DNA of 60,446 nt from Candidatus Rifleibacteriota bacterium (GCA_018818125.1 JAHISQ010000117.1:1-60446), one strand, 5' to 3'. Shown: positions 17,656 through 26,691, numbered from the stretch's first letter. Notes: a model not told the origin generated them from the letters alone. Numbers and translations: made by a program.

Positions 17656-19644
17656 CTACGGAATAGTTGTTTCGTCTATCACCCGGTTGCCACCCTGTTT
17701 TTGAGCAATGGCAAGTAGTCTCTCAGCAGTTTCAATAAACTGGCCAATATTCATGTTGACCTTGAATTCAACAATTGCCAGACTGACTGTAACTTTTTCT
17801 TCCTGGTCGTGGTGCCGTACAGAAAGCGTGCGTATGGTCTCAACAATTTTAGCAGCAGCGGTATGGCTACCCTCATTTGCGGTATCAGGCAAAATGATTG
17901 CAAATTTGTCGCCTTCATAGCGACATGGCAGGTCATTAAAGCGAATTACTCTTTTTATTGCCGAGCCAACTTTGACCAGGACGGCATCTTTAAAAGCTGC
18001 GCCATGTTTTTTCAACAACGCATCAATGTCATCAACACTGGTCATAATAATCGATAACGGCGACTTTACGCGGCGCAGGCGCGAAATTTCCTGAGAAAGG
18101 CGCACTTTAAAGTAGTGATTGGTGTAAAGCTGGGTCATTCCATCAGTGATACCACGCTTATAAAGGTTGGCATTCTTGATCGCAATACCAAGCTGGCTGC
18201 ACAAAAGCTGAGCAAGTTCAAAATCCCTGTCGGTCAGCTTTGCATCATCTTCTTTGTCGGCGAGATTAACCAGTCCCAGAACTTCATCCTGAACGATAAT
18301 GGGAATAACAATGAAGGATGGCGTAGCATAGCTCTTTGCGCGCGAAAAGTTGAATCTTTCTTCGCATTTTATATCGGCAACAAAAACCGGCGCCATTTTA
18401 TCGATCACGTATTGAGACACTGGTGATGACCAGAGGTCAAGGCTTGAGGGCAGGCCTCGGCTGTTGGGGCATATATTATAGCGATTCTCGGTTGGATCAA
18501 ATATGCACATTGAGAATTTCTGAATACCCATGATACTGCGAAAGATGCCTTCAACGGTGAACGGCAGATTCTCAATTTCGAGCTCAGAAGAAATGGTCTG
18601 ACTGGCCTCGCGCACTGAGTCTAGCTCGTTAATTCTGCGATCAAGGCTTTCATTGGCATCACGCAGATTCTGCATCAGACGATAGGTGTTGATAGCCGAC
18701 GCAATGTTACGCGAAATTGTGGTGAGCAGCTCTTTGTCAAGCGTCTCTTCTTCTTCTTTGCGGAAGCGAGTGCCCAGTATCAACAGTCCCTGGTTCTGGT
18801 TGTCAGTGCGTAAAACATAAATATGCTCGATTTCACCGTCTTTAAAGTTTTCTCTAAAGGCGCTGATTTCACTTTTTACAAGATCAGTAACTTCACCATC
18901 TTCCTTGATCGCAAATTTTTCGAAAGTTTTTGAGCTGATTTTAGCCTGAGGAAGTCTGGCATTTGCCCTCAGCTTGATATCAACCAGACATTCCAGACTT
19001 TCGTTGTCGTTTTCGAACGTATAGATGGCGCCACGGGAAACCCCCATGGTACCAAGCAATATGCGCAACATTGAGCGCAGACCGGCCTGAAGATTCTTAC
19101 TCTGGCAAAGGAAAGAACTCAAATCGATAAAACTGCCAAGAATATATTTCAGGCGTTCTACGCGCTTGTGCTCTCTAATTGTATCAACTTCGGCAGTGGT
19201 CTCGCCCGTCACGCGTTTTTTAACGAGCTGAATTAGGGTGCCAGACGGTGGAAATGAACTGATTTCTGCACCATCCATCAGCTTTTCCATGAGCATCAAA
19301 CCCCAGCCGCGCTTATGTGAAGACTTGAGTTTTTTGCGGATATCAGGCTTCTCCACGAGGGTTGGGTCGAAGCCCTTGCCAAAATCACGGATTTGTATCT
19401 GTATCATTTCGTCAGCCCAGGTCAGAGCCACGTGAATGTCTCTTTTACTGCCGTCAGGAATATCTTTGGGGGCATGTTCTTTAGCGTTAATAAGGCCTTC
19501 GATAAAGGCCAGGCGCATTTCATCTATCGACTCGGTCGCGAATCCGCACTTTTTGGCAAAAGTATCAAGATATTCGCAGGCTTCGAGCTCGGAATCTTTT
19601 TCATTAGCCAGTTTAAAAAACAGGTGTGAAACCATCGACGGCAA
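17656..19644 (-). CDS. RsbW-like kinase / GAF / GAF / degenerate GGDEF protein
   Basis: The 662-aa protein opens with a HATPase domain of the anti-sigma/serine-kinase type (N-box EGLINAKEHAP, G1 IRDFGKGFDP, G2 GWGLMLMEKLMD; about residues 1-145). Two GAF domains follow (about 180-330 and 350-495), joined by a coiled coil. A GGDEF-like domain closes it (about 500-660), with the active-site loop reading RYEGDKFAIILP, so diguanylate cyclase activity is unlikely. The start is TTG at 19644, with AAGGAGG six bases before it. A GTG further upstream coincides with the probable transcription start and was rejected. It is probably a cytoplasmic signalling hub, divergent from the 19850 membrane protein. 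Confidence 0.85.
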   Translation of the reverse strand: MPSMVSHLFFKLANEKDSELEACEYLDTFAKKCGFATESIDEMRLAFIEGLINAKEHAPKDIPDGSKRDIHVALTWADEMIQIQIRDFGKGFDPTLVEKPDIRKKLKSSHKRGWGLMLMEKLMDGAEISSFPPSGTLIQLVKKRVTGETTAEVDTIREHKRVERLKYILGSFIDLSSFLCQSKNLQAGLRSMLRILLGTMGVSRGAIYTFENDNESLECLVDIKLRANARLPQAKISSKTFEKFAIKEDGEVTDLVKSEISAFRENFKDGEIEHIYVLRTDNQNQGLLILGTRFRKEEEETLDKELLTTISRNIASAINTYRLMQNLRDANESLDRRINELDSVREASQTISSELEIENLPFTVEGIFRSIMGIQKFSMCIFDPTENRYNICPNSRGLPSSLDLWSSPVSQYVIDKMAPVFVADIKCEERFNFSRAKSYATPSFIVIPIIVQDEVLGLVNLADKEDDAKLTDRDFELAQLLCSQLGIAIKNANLYKRGITDGMTQLYTNHYFKVRLSQEISRLRRVKSPLSIIMTSVDDIDALLKKHGAAFKDAVLVKVGSAIKRVIRFNDLPCRYEGDKFAIILPDTANEGSHTAAAKIVETIRTLSVRHHDQEEKVTVSLAIVEFKVNMNIGQFIETAERLLAIAQKQGGNRVIDETTIP

Positions 19645-19663
19645 GGAGAGCCTCCTTAAACTA

Positions 19664-19681
19664 CCTCTTGTCAACAAGAGG
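19664..19681. repeat. Inverted repeat in the 5' leader of the 17656-19644 gene
   Basis: CCTCTTGT (19664-19671) and ACAAGAGG (19674-19681) form an 8-bp palindrome with a 2-base spacer. It lies between the promoter and the Shine-Dalgarno sequence, so it could be an operator just downstream of the start point. Confidence 0.5.
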
Positions 19682-19701
19682 AATTCGCGCGACACAGAGA
19701 C

Positions 19702-19730
19702 ATTCTATTGTCTACTCATACCAGTGTCAA
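19702..19730 (-). promoter_or_regulatory. Near-consensus sigma70 promoter
   Basis: On the minus strand TTGACA (19725-19730) and TAGAAT (19702-19707) are 17 bases apart. Transcription should start near 19695, giving a leader of about 50 bases before the TTG start at 19644. Confidence 0.82.
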
Positions 19731-19849
19731 GAACGTTTTATTTCAGGACTGGTTTATCTCAATATTTCACGATTTTGCGGCATCGCTTAATGATTTTGGC
19801 AAATGCGCCGATACAGGCTGAGTATAAGCCCGTTTTACAGGAGGGAACC

Positions 19850-21706
19850 ATGGATGAAGTGCCGATTGTATCAGCAAACCCTGTAAACTTAATTATCAGG
19901 AAACAGGAAGTTGCACCTAAACCGACAAGAAAAGACCGCATTAAAGAAAGCCTCAAAAATTTCTTCATGATGCTGCCGCTTGCACTGGTAGTAATGCTTC
20001 AGTTCTTTTTTCTTGGCAAAAGTTTTGGGAATTTTTCGACTTTTCCGTTAACCACATACTCGACCTATATTTTATTGGGCTCAATCATTCTTGTGATGAT
20101 GACTGCGCAGCTACTTATGCGCTCCATCATTTACTCTACGCTCACCGGAGCAGCGCTGACAATGGGACTCTTTTCGGCATGGTTCGGCGACTTCTACACG
20201 CCAATGACCGAGAACATGCGCAGCATAACCCTGATCGTTAAATCTGCCTGGTCACACAAAGACATTCCCTTCAATCTTCTAGTTACGGGAAGCATGACCG
20301 CGATTATTGCAGGCATAACCTTTGTGCAGTTTTTTGTCTCACTTCTCGTCAAATCATTCTTTGAATTACTGTTCGGTAAGGAATGGGGCGACGGCCGGGT
20401 AATCGGGTATGCTGGCGCTATAGCCCTGTTGATTGGCATACAGTTCGGGTTTTATTCATATGCTTCGATTTCATCGGATACCAGCGAGAAACTTATCTGG
20501 GAAAAAACCAGCGTTTACAGTCCGGTAGAAAAATTCGTCACCCGCACACCCGGCAATTTTACCTTGGGGGCAGAACACCTCTGGATCGAAAAGGAAGACG
20601 AAATTGCAGCGCTCGACATTAAAACGGGCAAGTCTATCAACCGTCAGAATTTCAAGCCAGGAGTCATTCACAAAGGATTTCAAACCAGCACCATGCCAGT
20701 GTTCTGCGCCAAAGATGGATTTTATGGTTTTACCAGCAACATGAGCGCGAATATCTGGAAGACCTCGTATCCTGCCAGCTTTCCAAATCTGGAAATCAGC
20801 GAAGAGAGCAAAGAATTATTCAACAACAGCCCGTTGACGACCAGGTTTATTGAAAGCGGTCGCAAGCTGTTGGCATTTTTTGACTATGGCTACGCCGGCA
20901 TGTATAAAACCGAAGATGGCAGCCTGATCTGGCTGAAGCAGATTGATCTGCAGATTCGCACCAATAGACTCTTTCCTGAAGCTTTTCTCGATAATGGTCT
21001 CTTTCTGGAAGCCGGCGATAAAATCATTATCAGCTGCCATAATGCACTGGTTCGCTGCCTGAATCGAGATACCGGCGAGCAGCTCTGGCAATATCAGCAT
21101 GGAACTCCCAAAATCAGCGGGCGTAGTCAAAAGGCATATCTCTCGTTGAGCGAAGACAGGCTTGTCGCTGCATTTAAATCTGGAGAAATCGCAACTCTGG
21201 CACTTGCCGATGGCAGAAAAATCTACCAGGCGGCCAACCAGGCCTTTAACACCTGTGGGCCAGCGTATTTCAAAGATTTACACGCCAGCATATTAACCGA
21301 AGAAGGCATCTTCCATAAACTTGAACTGGATGGCGGCAAGATATTGTATTCAGCAAACGTTCTGCCGCGCAGACTTGACCTGGTGCCGGTTGTTTACGAT
21401 CTAAGTCACGGTATTGTCGCTCACCGCGACGAGATCATGAAACTTGACGACGAGAACAAAAACGTTTCAGTAATTTTTAGCAGCAAAAACCGGGTATTTG
21501 CCACCCGACCGGTTTTTGACGACAAAATCATGTATATAGGCACCCAGGATGGCTGGATCTACTGTATTCATTACGGCAGCAAGCACGAAAAGTGGTGCAT
21601 ACACGTAAATGGAGAACTCGAAGAAGACTCACTTTGTATAGTCGAAGACAGTCTACTCGTAAAAACCAGATCTGGTTCGATATACAGATTTAAACGCGAC
21701 TTCTAA
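19850..21706 (+). CDS. Membrane-anchored PQQ-like beta-propeller protein
   Basis: The 618-aa protein has a short polar N-terminus, then about five membrane segments between residues 40 and 210 (MMLPLALVVMLQFFFLG, LLGSIILVMMTAQLLM and others). The C-terminal 400 residues carry beta-propeller repeats of the PQQ/quinoprotein type (DGSLIWLKQI, DTGEQLWQYQHG, DGWIYCIHYGSKHEKW). No enzyme motif is visible, so a sensing or scaffolding role at the periplasmic face is likely. AGGAGGG precedes the ATG by five bases. It is divergent from the RsbW/GAF gene, and its stop nearly touches that of the converging SH3-TPR gene (1 base apart). Confidence 0.8.
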   Translation: MDEVPIVSANPVNLIIRKQEVAPKPTRKDRIKESLKNFFMMLPLALVVMLQFFFLGKSFGNFSTFPLTTYSTYILLGSIILVMMTAQLLMRSIIYSTLTGAALTMGLFSAWFGDFYTPMTENMRSITLIVKSAWSHKDIPFNLLVTGSMTAIIAGITFVQFFVSLLVKSFFELLFGKEWGDGRVIGYAGAIALLIGIQFGFYSYASISSDTSEKLIWEKTSVYSPVEKFVTRTPGNFTLGAEHLWIEKEDEIAALDIKTGKSINRQNFKPGVIHKGFQTSTMPVFCAKDGFYGFTSNMSANIWKTSYPASFPNLEISEESKELFNNSPLTTRFIESGRKLLAFFDYGYAGMYKTEDGSLIWLKQIDLQIRTNRLFPEAFLDNGLFLEAGDKIIISCHNALVRCLNRDTGEQLWQYQHGTPKISGRSQKAYLSLSEDRLVAAFKSGEIATLALADGRKIYQAANQAFNTCGPAYFKDLHASILTEEGIFHKLELDGGKILYSANVLPRRLDLVPVVYDLSHGIVAHRDEIMKLDDENKNVSVIFSSKNRVFATRPVFDDKIMYIGTQDGWIYCIHYGSKHEKWCIHVNGELEEDSLCIVEDSLLVKTRSGSIYRFKRDF

Positions 21707-21707
21707 T

Positions 21708-22676
21708 TCAGTTCTTTTTCGCAGTCTTTTCCAGTTGACGCTCGCAGTAGGCTATACGCTCATCTGCGAGTTTTTTCATAGTGGCGTCCGGCGAAAATTC
21801 AAGAAATTTGCGATAGTTGAGAATCGCATCCTCGAATTTGCCACTAAAGCCATAGACAGATCCCAGATTGTAATAGGGATCAGGAAAATCCGGTTCAAAA
21901 AGAATAGCCTTTTTATAATACTCAATGGCATCCTTGTTCTTGTCGAGTTGATAATAGGCGATGCCCAGGTTATTACTGATTTTTCCTGATCTCGGGGAAA
22001 TTTTCAGCGCGTTTTTCCAGGATTCAAGCGCCTCATCGATTCGCCCCAGTTTGAACTGGCAGTTACCGACATTATTAAGTATTTCGGCGTTTTGCGGGGC
22101 TTTTTTGATCGCCTGCATATTTTTATCGAGTGCCGGGACATACTGTTTTTTCTCATAAAGGCGTATAGCCTCGTTGTATAGCTCTTCGGCACTACCGGAC
22201 ACTTCAACCACACTGGCTGGAACAGGTTTGGCAACAGCTTTGCCCTGGTCAACTACGGCTTTTTCCTTTGCCGCCTCTTTGGGTTTGATCTTGGGCTCGG
22301 ATTTAGTTTCTGTTTTGGGCTTCGGCTCTTTCTTTACAGCTACCTTTGCAGCTTCCGGGACTTTTTCGGAAACAACAGTAGCAGAAGCACTCTCTGCCGC
22401 CGGTTCCGACGGGAGATCAGCAGTGCGCTCGGTGCTGGTCTGGTAAAGCCAGCCCTCAGTGCCATCTTCAAAAGCTACTTTAAGCCAGCTTTTGCCTTCA
22501 AAAAGAACACGGTAACTTTCACCACGCATTTTTTTACCAACAATTGGCGAGTTAAAACGCCCCTCGCTGCGAAGGTTGATGTAACTTCCCCTGACAACAC
22601 CTGTGCGGGCAAATATTGGAACAGTAACAACTACCAGCGCAGTAATCATAAGCACTCTGGCAATTTTTTTCAGCAT
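21708..22676 (-). CDS. Secreted SH3-like / TPR protein
   Basis: The 322-aa protein has a signal peptide (cleavage after IFA), a bacterial SH3-type domain at about residues 25-80 (GSYINLRSEGRFNSPIVGK...SWLKVAF...GWLY), a Lys/Pro/Ala/Glu-rich linker (about 90-155), and four TPR units at 160-310 (NNLGIAYYQLDKNKDAIEYY). SH3 domains of this sort often bind cell-wall peptides, and TPRs scaffold partners, so a periplasmic assembly role is inferred. GGAGG stands five bases before the ATG. It has its own promoter at 22705-22733. Confidence 0.85.
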   Translation of the reverse strand: MLKKIARVLMITALVVVTVPIFARTGVVRGSYINLRSEGRFNSPIVGKKMRGESYRVLFEGKSWLKVAFEDGTEGWLYQTSTERTADLPSEPAAESASATVVSEKVPEAAKVAVKKEPKPKTETKSEPKIKPKEAAKEKAVVDQGKAVAKPVPASVVEVSGSAEELYNEAIRLYEKKQYVPALDKNMQAIKKAPQNAEILNNVGNCQFKLGRIDEALESWKNALKISPRSGKISNNLGIAYYQLDKNKDAIEYYKKAILFEPDFPDPYYNLGSVYGFSGKFEDAILNYRKFLEFSPDATMKKLADERIAYCERQLEKTAKKN

Positions 22677-22704
22677 TTGTGCCTCCAGCTATAAATAGAG
22701 CTAT

Positions 22705-22733
22705 ACTATAGCCTGCCAGTCTCTGGCTGTCAA
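22705..22733 (-). promoter_or_regulatory. Promoter of the SH3-TPR gene with palindromic spacer
   Basis: On the minus strand TTGACA (22728-22733) and TATAGT (22705-22710) are 17 bases apart. The spacer holds the inverted repeat GCCAG-AGA-CTGGC, a possible operator. The promoter starts five bases after the stop of the FAH-family gene. Confidence 0.75.
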
Positions 22734-22737
22734 TGGC

Positions 22738-23505
22738 TTAAGCGATGCAGTTTACATCAAGACTTATAACAGCCGGTCCGCTGATTGTAATTCTAAGCCT
22801 GTCACCAGACGTTACCGGCCCGACACCTTCTGGGGTCCCGGTCAGAATCAGGTCGCCAGGCTCCAGAGTCATACAGGCAGAGAGATCGGCTATCAGCTCG
22901 GCTAAGCCAAAAACCATCGAAGAGAAACAATCTTTCTGAACCAGCTCATTGTTTTTCCAGACTTCCAGAATACCTAGATTCCAGGCGGGTGACCATGGCG
23001 CCACCAGCGAAGCCAACGGCAAAAACGTATCAAAGCCCTTCGCCCTGGTCCATTGGCCATCAGTTTTCTGCAACTCGCGCGCCGTCATATCAAAACAGGC
23101 GGTTACTCCGCCGATGTAATCGCAGGCTTCAGCAACACTGACGTTTCTGGCTCGACGGCAAATCAATAGAGCAAGTTCACCCTCGTAATCGATACGGCCA
23201 TATCCCTGAGGCAAAAAAACCTGTTGGCCGTCGCCAGTTATCGAACTGGGCGGTTTACTAAACCACAGTGGGCGCTCTGGCACGTCGTGACCTAGCTCGG
23301 CAGCATGTTTGCGATAATTTCTTCCAACACAGACAATCTTGGTGCCGGCAAAAGCTGGCTGAGCGGTTTTCGGGTAATTTCCGGTTATCGAACTGAGGCC
23401 GGCATGCCTGGTTACTCTGTCATCGAACACGGCAGAACCCGTGTCACACCACTCTTTACTATCAGCAGCGTAGTAATGCCAGCTGACCTTATCACGATAA
23501 TACAT
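22738..23505 (-). CDS. Fumarylacetoacetate hydrolase-family protein
   Basis: The 255-aa protein is a FAH-family enzyme. Typical stretches are VCVGRNYRKHAAELG (residues about 45-60), DYEGELALLI with the acidic metal ligands, GVTACFDMTARELQ, GFDTFLPLASLV and the C-terminal LTGTPEGVGPV...GDRLRITI. Members cleave C-C bonds or decarboxylate oxaloacetate-like diketo acids with Mg2+. The substrate here is unknown; short-chain FAH proteins next to TCA-cycle enzymes are often oxaloacetate decarboxylases or acylpyruvases. It lies 99 bases after the aconitase gene on the same strand, with a hairpin between. Confidence 0.9.
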   Translation of the reverse strand: MYYRDKVSWHYYAADSKEWCDTGSAVFDDRVTRHAGLSSITGNYPKTAQPAFAGTKIVCVGRNYRKHAAELGHDVPERPLWFSKPPSSITGDGQQVFLPQGYGRIDYEGELALLICRRARNVSVAEACDYIGGVTACFDMTARELQKTDGQWTRAKGFDTFLPLASLVAPWSPAWNLGILEVWKNNELVQKDCFSSMVFGLAELIADLSACMTLEPGDLILTGTPEGVGPVTSGDRLRITISGPAVISLDVNCIA

Positions 23506-23523
23506 ATTCTTGCTCCCCGGTCA

Positions 23524-23560
23524 AGGAAAGGGCAGCAGCTACAGATAGCAGCTGCTGCCC
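23524..23560 (-). terminator. Probable terminator after aconitase
   Basis: An 11-bp stem (23530-23540 with 23550-23560; arm GGGCAGCAGCT) is followed on the minus strand by CTTTCC, a weak T-run. It may only partly stop transcripts from running into the FAH-family gene. Confidence 0.5.
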
Positions 23561-23604
23561 GATCAGTTATTACAGATCGTTATCATTGCGGTGAAAATTC
23601 AGGT

Positions 23605-25524
23605 TTATCGGACAGCTGCCTCTTTTTTAGCGAAGGACAACCGACCTCCAGCCTTCAGAATAACCATGTCTTCATCGCTCAATGTGTGGATTATCGCCAT
23701 CTTAATGCCCTTAGTAAGGTTTTCGAGAGTCAGTTCGCCATTTAAGTCTTTAACATTGATCTTAATGTCGTCGCCCACCTCGATTTTGTCGTAATCTTCA
23801 GGATTTTTAAAGGTTGCCGGTAAAATTCCAAAGTTGACCAGATTGGCGAGGTGTATACGTGCAAAGCTCTTGCAAACAACAGCTTCGACCCCTAGATACA
23901 TCGGACAAAGGGCCGCATGCTCTCGCGAACTGCCTTGACCATAGTTATCGCCACCGATAATCACACCTTTTTTCATGGTAGTAGCACGCTTGTAAAATCC
24001 GCCATCGACACCTTCAAAAACATGCTTGGCATATTCCGGCACATTCGAGCGCAAGGGCAAATATTTTCCGGCAGGCATGATGTGATCGGTTGTAATGTTG
24101 TCACCAACCTTGATCAGAGCTTTACCGTGCAGTTCGGCAGGCATTTCTGCTTTTACCGGAAGAGCAGCGATGTTCGGACCTCTGACAATCTCAACCTTGG
24201 AGCCATCGGCGTCTGGGAAAATAAACATTGAGTCATCAATGCTAAATTTATCAGGCATCTTAACCTCGGGACATTTGCCCCATTTGCGGGGATCGGTAAA
24301 TTTGCCTTCAATAGCGGCAACTGCCGCAACCTCCGGGCTTACCAGATAAATCTGGGCAGAATCAGTTCCGGAGCGTTTCTCAAAATTGCGGTTGGAGGTT
24401 CGCAATGCTACCGCATCAGACTTGGGCGCAAATCCCATGCCGATACATGGCCCACAAGCACTTTCTAGCAACCTGGCACCGGCACCTATCAGGTCGGCAA
24501 GGGCTCCATCATCTGCCAGCATGCGCAGCACCTGGCGAGAGCCCGGCGCAATACCCAGCGACAGGCGTGGATGCACGGTTTTACCCTTAACAATCAGAGC
24601 AGCACGAGTAAGATCAGTATAACTTGAGTTGGTGCAACTCCCGATCATTACCTGGTCAACGTTGATATGTTCTAATTCGCTGATCGGCTTTACTACATCA
24701 GGCATATGTGGACAGGCTGCCAGAGGCACAACCTGAGTCAAATCAATATCAATAACACGATCATAGGTAGCGTCTGAGTCAGCTTTGAGCTCGATCCAGT
24801 CTGCCTCGCGCCCCTGTGCTTTCAAGAAACGTCTGGTTTCTTCATCGCTCGGAAAAATCGAAGTGGTAGCGCCAAGCTCGGCTCCCATATTGGTTATGGT
24901 TGCGCGTTCAGGCACGGTTAGAGTAGCCACACCGGGGCCGGAATATTCATAAACATAGCCGACACCGCCCTTAACGGTCTCGCGGCGCAAAATTTCAAGA
25001 ATCACGTCTTTGGCTGCAACCCATGGCTGTAACTGACCGGTCAGGTTAACTTTTATCACCTGTGGCATTTTGAGATTAAAAGGATGCCCGGCCATTGTCA
25101 TAGCTACATCCAGACCACCGGCGCCAATAGCAAGAGAGCCGATTCCACCGGCGGTGGGAGTGTGGCTGTCTGAGCCGATCAAGGTTTTTCCTGGTTTTGC
25201 AAATCGCTCCAGATGAAGTTGGTGACAAATGCCGTTGCCAGGGCGAGAAAAAACTATGCCATATTTATTGGCGATGGTCTGCAAAAAAATATGGTCGTCC
25301 GGATTTTTATAATCCATCTGCACAGTGTTATGATCGACATAACTCACAGACAGTTCAGTGCGCACACGCGGCACACCTAACGCCTCAAACTGCAGATATG
25401 CCATGGTTCCGGTGGCATCCTGAGTGAGCGTCTGATCCATTTTTATGGTGATCGGGCTTTTTGCGGTCATTTCGCCGCTGGTCAGGTGAGCCTGTATTAC
25501 TTTTCTAGTCAGATTTAGCGACAT
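23605..25524 (-). CDS. acnA: Aconitate hydratase
   Basis: The 639-aa protein is an aconitase of the short, monomeric type common in anaerobes (shorter than the ~890-aa AcnA). The three Fe-S cysteines are in place: IGSCTNSS, then SACGPCIGMG. The swivel domain carries GDNYGQGSSREHAA near residue 530. It interconverts citrate and isocitrate in the cytoplasm and feeds 2-oxoglutarate/glutamate synthesis. AAGGAG stands before the ATG. Homoaconitase is less likely given the length and the neighbours, but cannot be excluded by eye. Confidence 0.93.
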   Translation of the reverse strand: MSLNLTRKVIQAHLTSGEMTAKSPITIKMDQTLTQDATGTMAYLQFEALGVPRVRTELSVSYVDHNTVQMDYKNPDDHIFLQTIANKYGIVFSRPGNGICHQLHLERFAKPGKTLIGSDSHTPTAGGIGSLAIGAGGLDVAMTMAGHPFNLKMPQVIKVNLTGQLQPWVAAKDVILEILRRETVKGGVGYVYEYSGPGVATLTVPERATITNMGAELGATTSIFPSDEETRRFLKAQGREADWIELKADSDATYDRVIDIDLTQVVPLAACPHMPDVVKPISELEHINVDQVMIGSCTNSSYTDLTRAALIVKGKTVHPRLSLGIAPGSRQVLRMLADDGALADLIGAGARLLESACGPCIGMGFAPKSDAVALRTSNRNFEKRSGTDSAQIYLVSPEVAAVAAIEGKFTDPRKWGKCPEVKMPDKFSIDDSMFIFPDADGSKVEIVRGPNIAALPVKAEMPAELHGKALIKVGDNITTDHIMPAGKYLPLRSNVPEYAKHVFEGVDGGFYKRATTMKKGVIIGGDNYGQGSSREHAALCPMYLGVEAVVCKSFARIHLANLVNFGILPATFKNPEDYDKIEVGDDIKINVKDLNGELTLENLTKGIKMAIIHTLSDEDMVILKAGGRLSFAKKEAAVR

Positions 25525-25561
25525 TTGCTTCTCCTTGGCAGTATTAGTTTGGGATCGCTGT

Positions 25562-25603
25562 TAAAAAGCAACTCCCTTTTCTGCATAGCAAAAAAGGGGG
25601 TTG
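25562..25603 (-). terminator. Rho-independent terminator
   Basis: An imperfect stem (25569-25580 with 25591-25603) is followed on the minus strand by CTTTTT. It ends the ptsN-like/25656 transcript just before the aconitase gene. Confidence 0.65.
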
Positions 25604-25655
25604 AATCCACCAATTTCAGTTAATAGCTGTAATGTAATTCATTGTCAGGGCTGAC

Positions 25656-26156
25656 TCACAACTTACCGGTATCAGTCGCCGGAGTAGTCACAGCCTCTTT
25701 TTTAAATTCAATGTTCTTCAGCGGAATGTCGACGATTATGTCTTCATTCCCATCCAGTTCTGAGGGTGCAAGAGGATCTCTGCCAGCCGACAGAACTTTG
25801 ACAAGGGCAATTGCCGTATGATCAGGACACTTTCCCTCTTCGTCCTGTTCGTAACCACACTCCGGACAACGGTATATCTCAGGTAGGAAGGTTGCCGTCT
25901 TGTCGGTCTCTTGCAGAAACATGGGTTCCTGCTGCTCAACTTCAACCGGCTGATCTTTAGAGACTTTCTTGCCTTTGCGTTTGCTGGCGCTCGTTTCGCG
26001 TTTTTTACTGGCTTCCTGAGCAAAGACACGGCGAGCAGGCTCAAGCGAAACAATATCGAAGCAAGAAAGCCCTGCGCCAGTGAAGGCGAGCAGGGCTATC
26101 AGAAAACATCTGCTTTTTTTCTGACTAACCAGACAATTGCACGGAAGATCAGTCAT
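25656..26156 (-). CDS. Secreted protein with heavy-metal-binding-like motif
   Basis: The 166-aa protein has an N-terminal hydrophobic segment (CFLIALLAFTGAGLSC) that may be a signal peptide or anchor; the lipobox is poor. A Lys/Arg/Ser-rich linker follows. Residues about 98-125 read YRCPECGYEQDEEGKCP, like the HMBD/YHS-type metal-binding motif found in copper-handling proteins, or a zinc ribbon with a missing fourth cysteine (CP-DH). The ATG overlaps the end of the ptsN-like gene by 8 bases and uses AGGA close by, so the two are coupled. The role is unknown. Confidence 0.65.
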   Translation of the reverse strand: MTDLPCNCLVSQKKSRCFLIALLAFTGAGLSCFDIVSLEPARRVFAQEASKKRETSASKRKGKKVSKDQPVEVEQQEPMFLQETDKTATFLPEIYRCPECGYEQDEEGKCPDHTAIALVKVLSAGRDPLAPSELDGNEDIIVDIPLKNIEFKKEAVTTPATDTGKL

Positions 26157-26601
26157 TTTCCTGAATTATCTGCATGACCGCTGCCGGATCTTTAGCTTCC
26201 AGAAGCGAGGTTTTGAAATCATCGCTGCGCAGCAGGCGTGAAATCTTGGCCAGAAGCTTAAGATATGGTCCACCAGATGAAACCGGGGCAAGCAGCATGA
26301 AAATGATGTTTACCGGGTTGTTGTCGATTGCTTTAAAATCGATGCCATTTTCGGATCTGAAAAAAGCCACTGTCAGATCTTTAATTGCGCTGGAGCGGGC
26401 ATGAGGCATAGCGATACCACCGCCTACGCCGGTTGTCCCAAGCTTTTCTCTTTCGAAGAGTGCATCTTTTAGAGCTTCTGGTTCTTTGATTGCGCCAGTT
26501 TTCTGGAGCGAGAGAATGAATTTTTCAATAGCCTGTTCTTTGTTTTCTGCTTCGAAATTAAGGAAAACCAGATTTTCCTTCAGTACATCAACCAATTGCA
26601 T
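26149..26601 (-). CDS. ptsN: PTS EIIA domain protein, PtsN/fructose type
   Basis: The 150-aa protein is a single EIIA domain of the fructose/mannitol class. The phosphorylatable histidine is H67 in GGGIAMPHARS. No EIIB, EIIC, EI or HPr is in the window, so a regulatory role (nitrogen-related PTS or stress control) fits better than sugar uptake. GGAGGG precedes the ATG. It has its own promoter at 26637-26665 and is coupled to the downstream 25656 gene. Confidence 0.9.
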   Translation of the reverse strand: MQLVDVLKENLVFLNFEAENKEQAIEKFILSLQKTGAIKEPEALKDALFEREKLGTTGVGGGIAMPHARSSAIKDLTVAFFRSENGIDFKAIDNNPVNIIFMLLAPVSSGGPYLKLLAKISRLLRSDDFKTSLLEAKDPAAVMQIIQEND

Positions 26602-26636
26602 TATATTGCCCTCCGAGTGAATGAGGTTATGTTGTG

Positions 26637-26665
26637 ATTATACGAACAGGAATGCAGGAATGCAA
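26637..26665 (-). promoter_or_regulatory. Promoter of the ptsN-like gene
   Basis: On the minus strand TTGCAT (26660-26665) and TATAAT (26637-26642) are 17 bases apart, within the 90-base gap after htrA. A direct repeat, GCATTCCT, fills the -35/spacer region, and a weak TTTTTGC/GCAAAAA hairpin lies between it and the htrA stop. Confidence 0.78.
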
Positions 26666-26691
26666 TAATTTTTGCTAGAGTTGCAAAAATA

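Noticed and set aside
19645..19695. GTG start 17 codons upstream for the RsbW/GAF protein
   Set aside because: It falls at the expected transcription start of the TTGACA/TAGAAT promoter and has no ribosome-binding site, while TTG at 19644 has AAGGAGG at ideal spacing.
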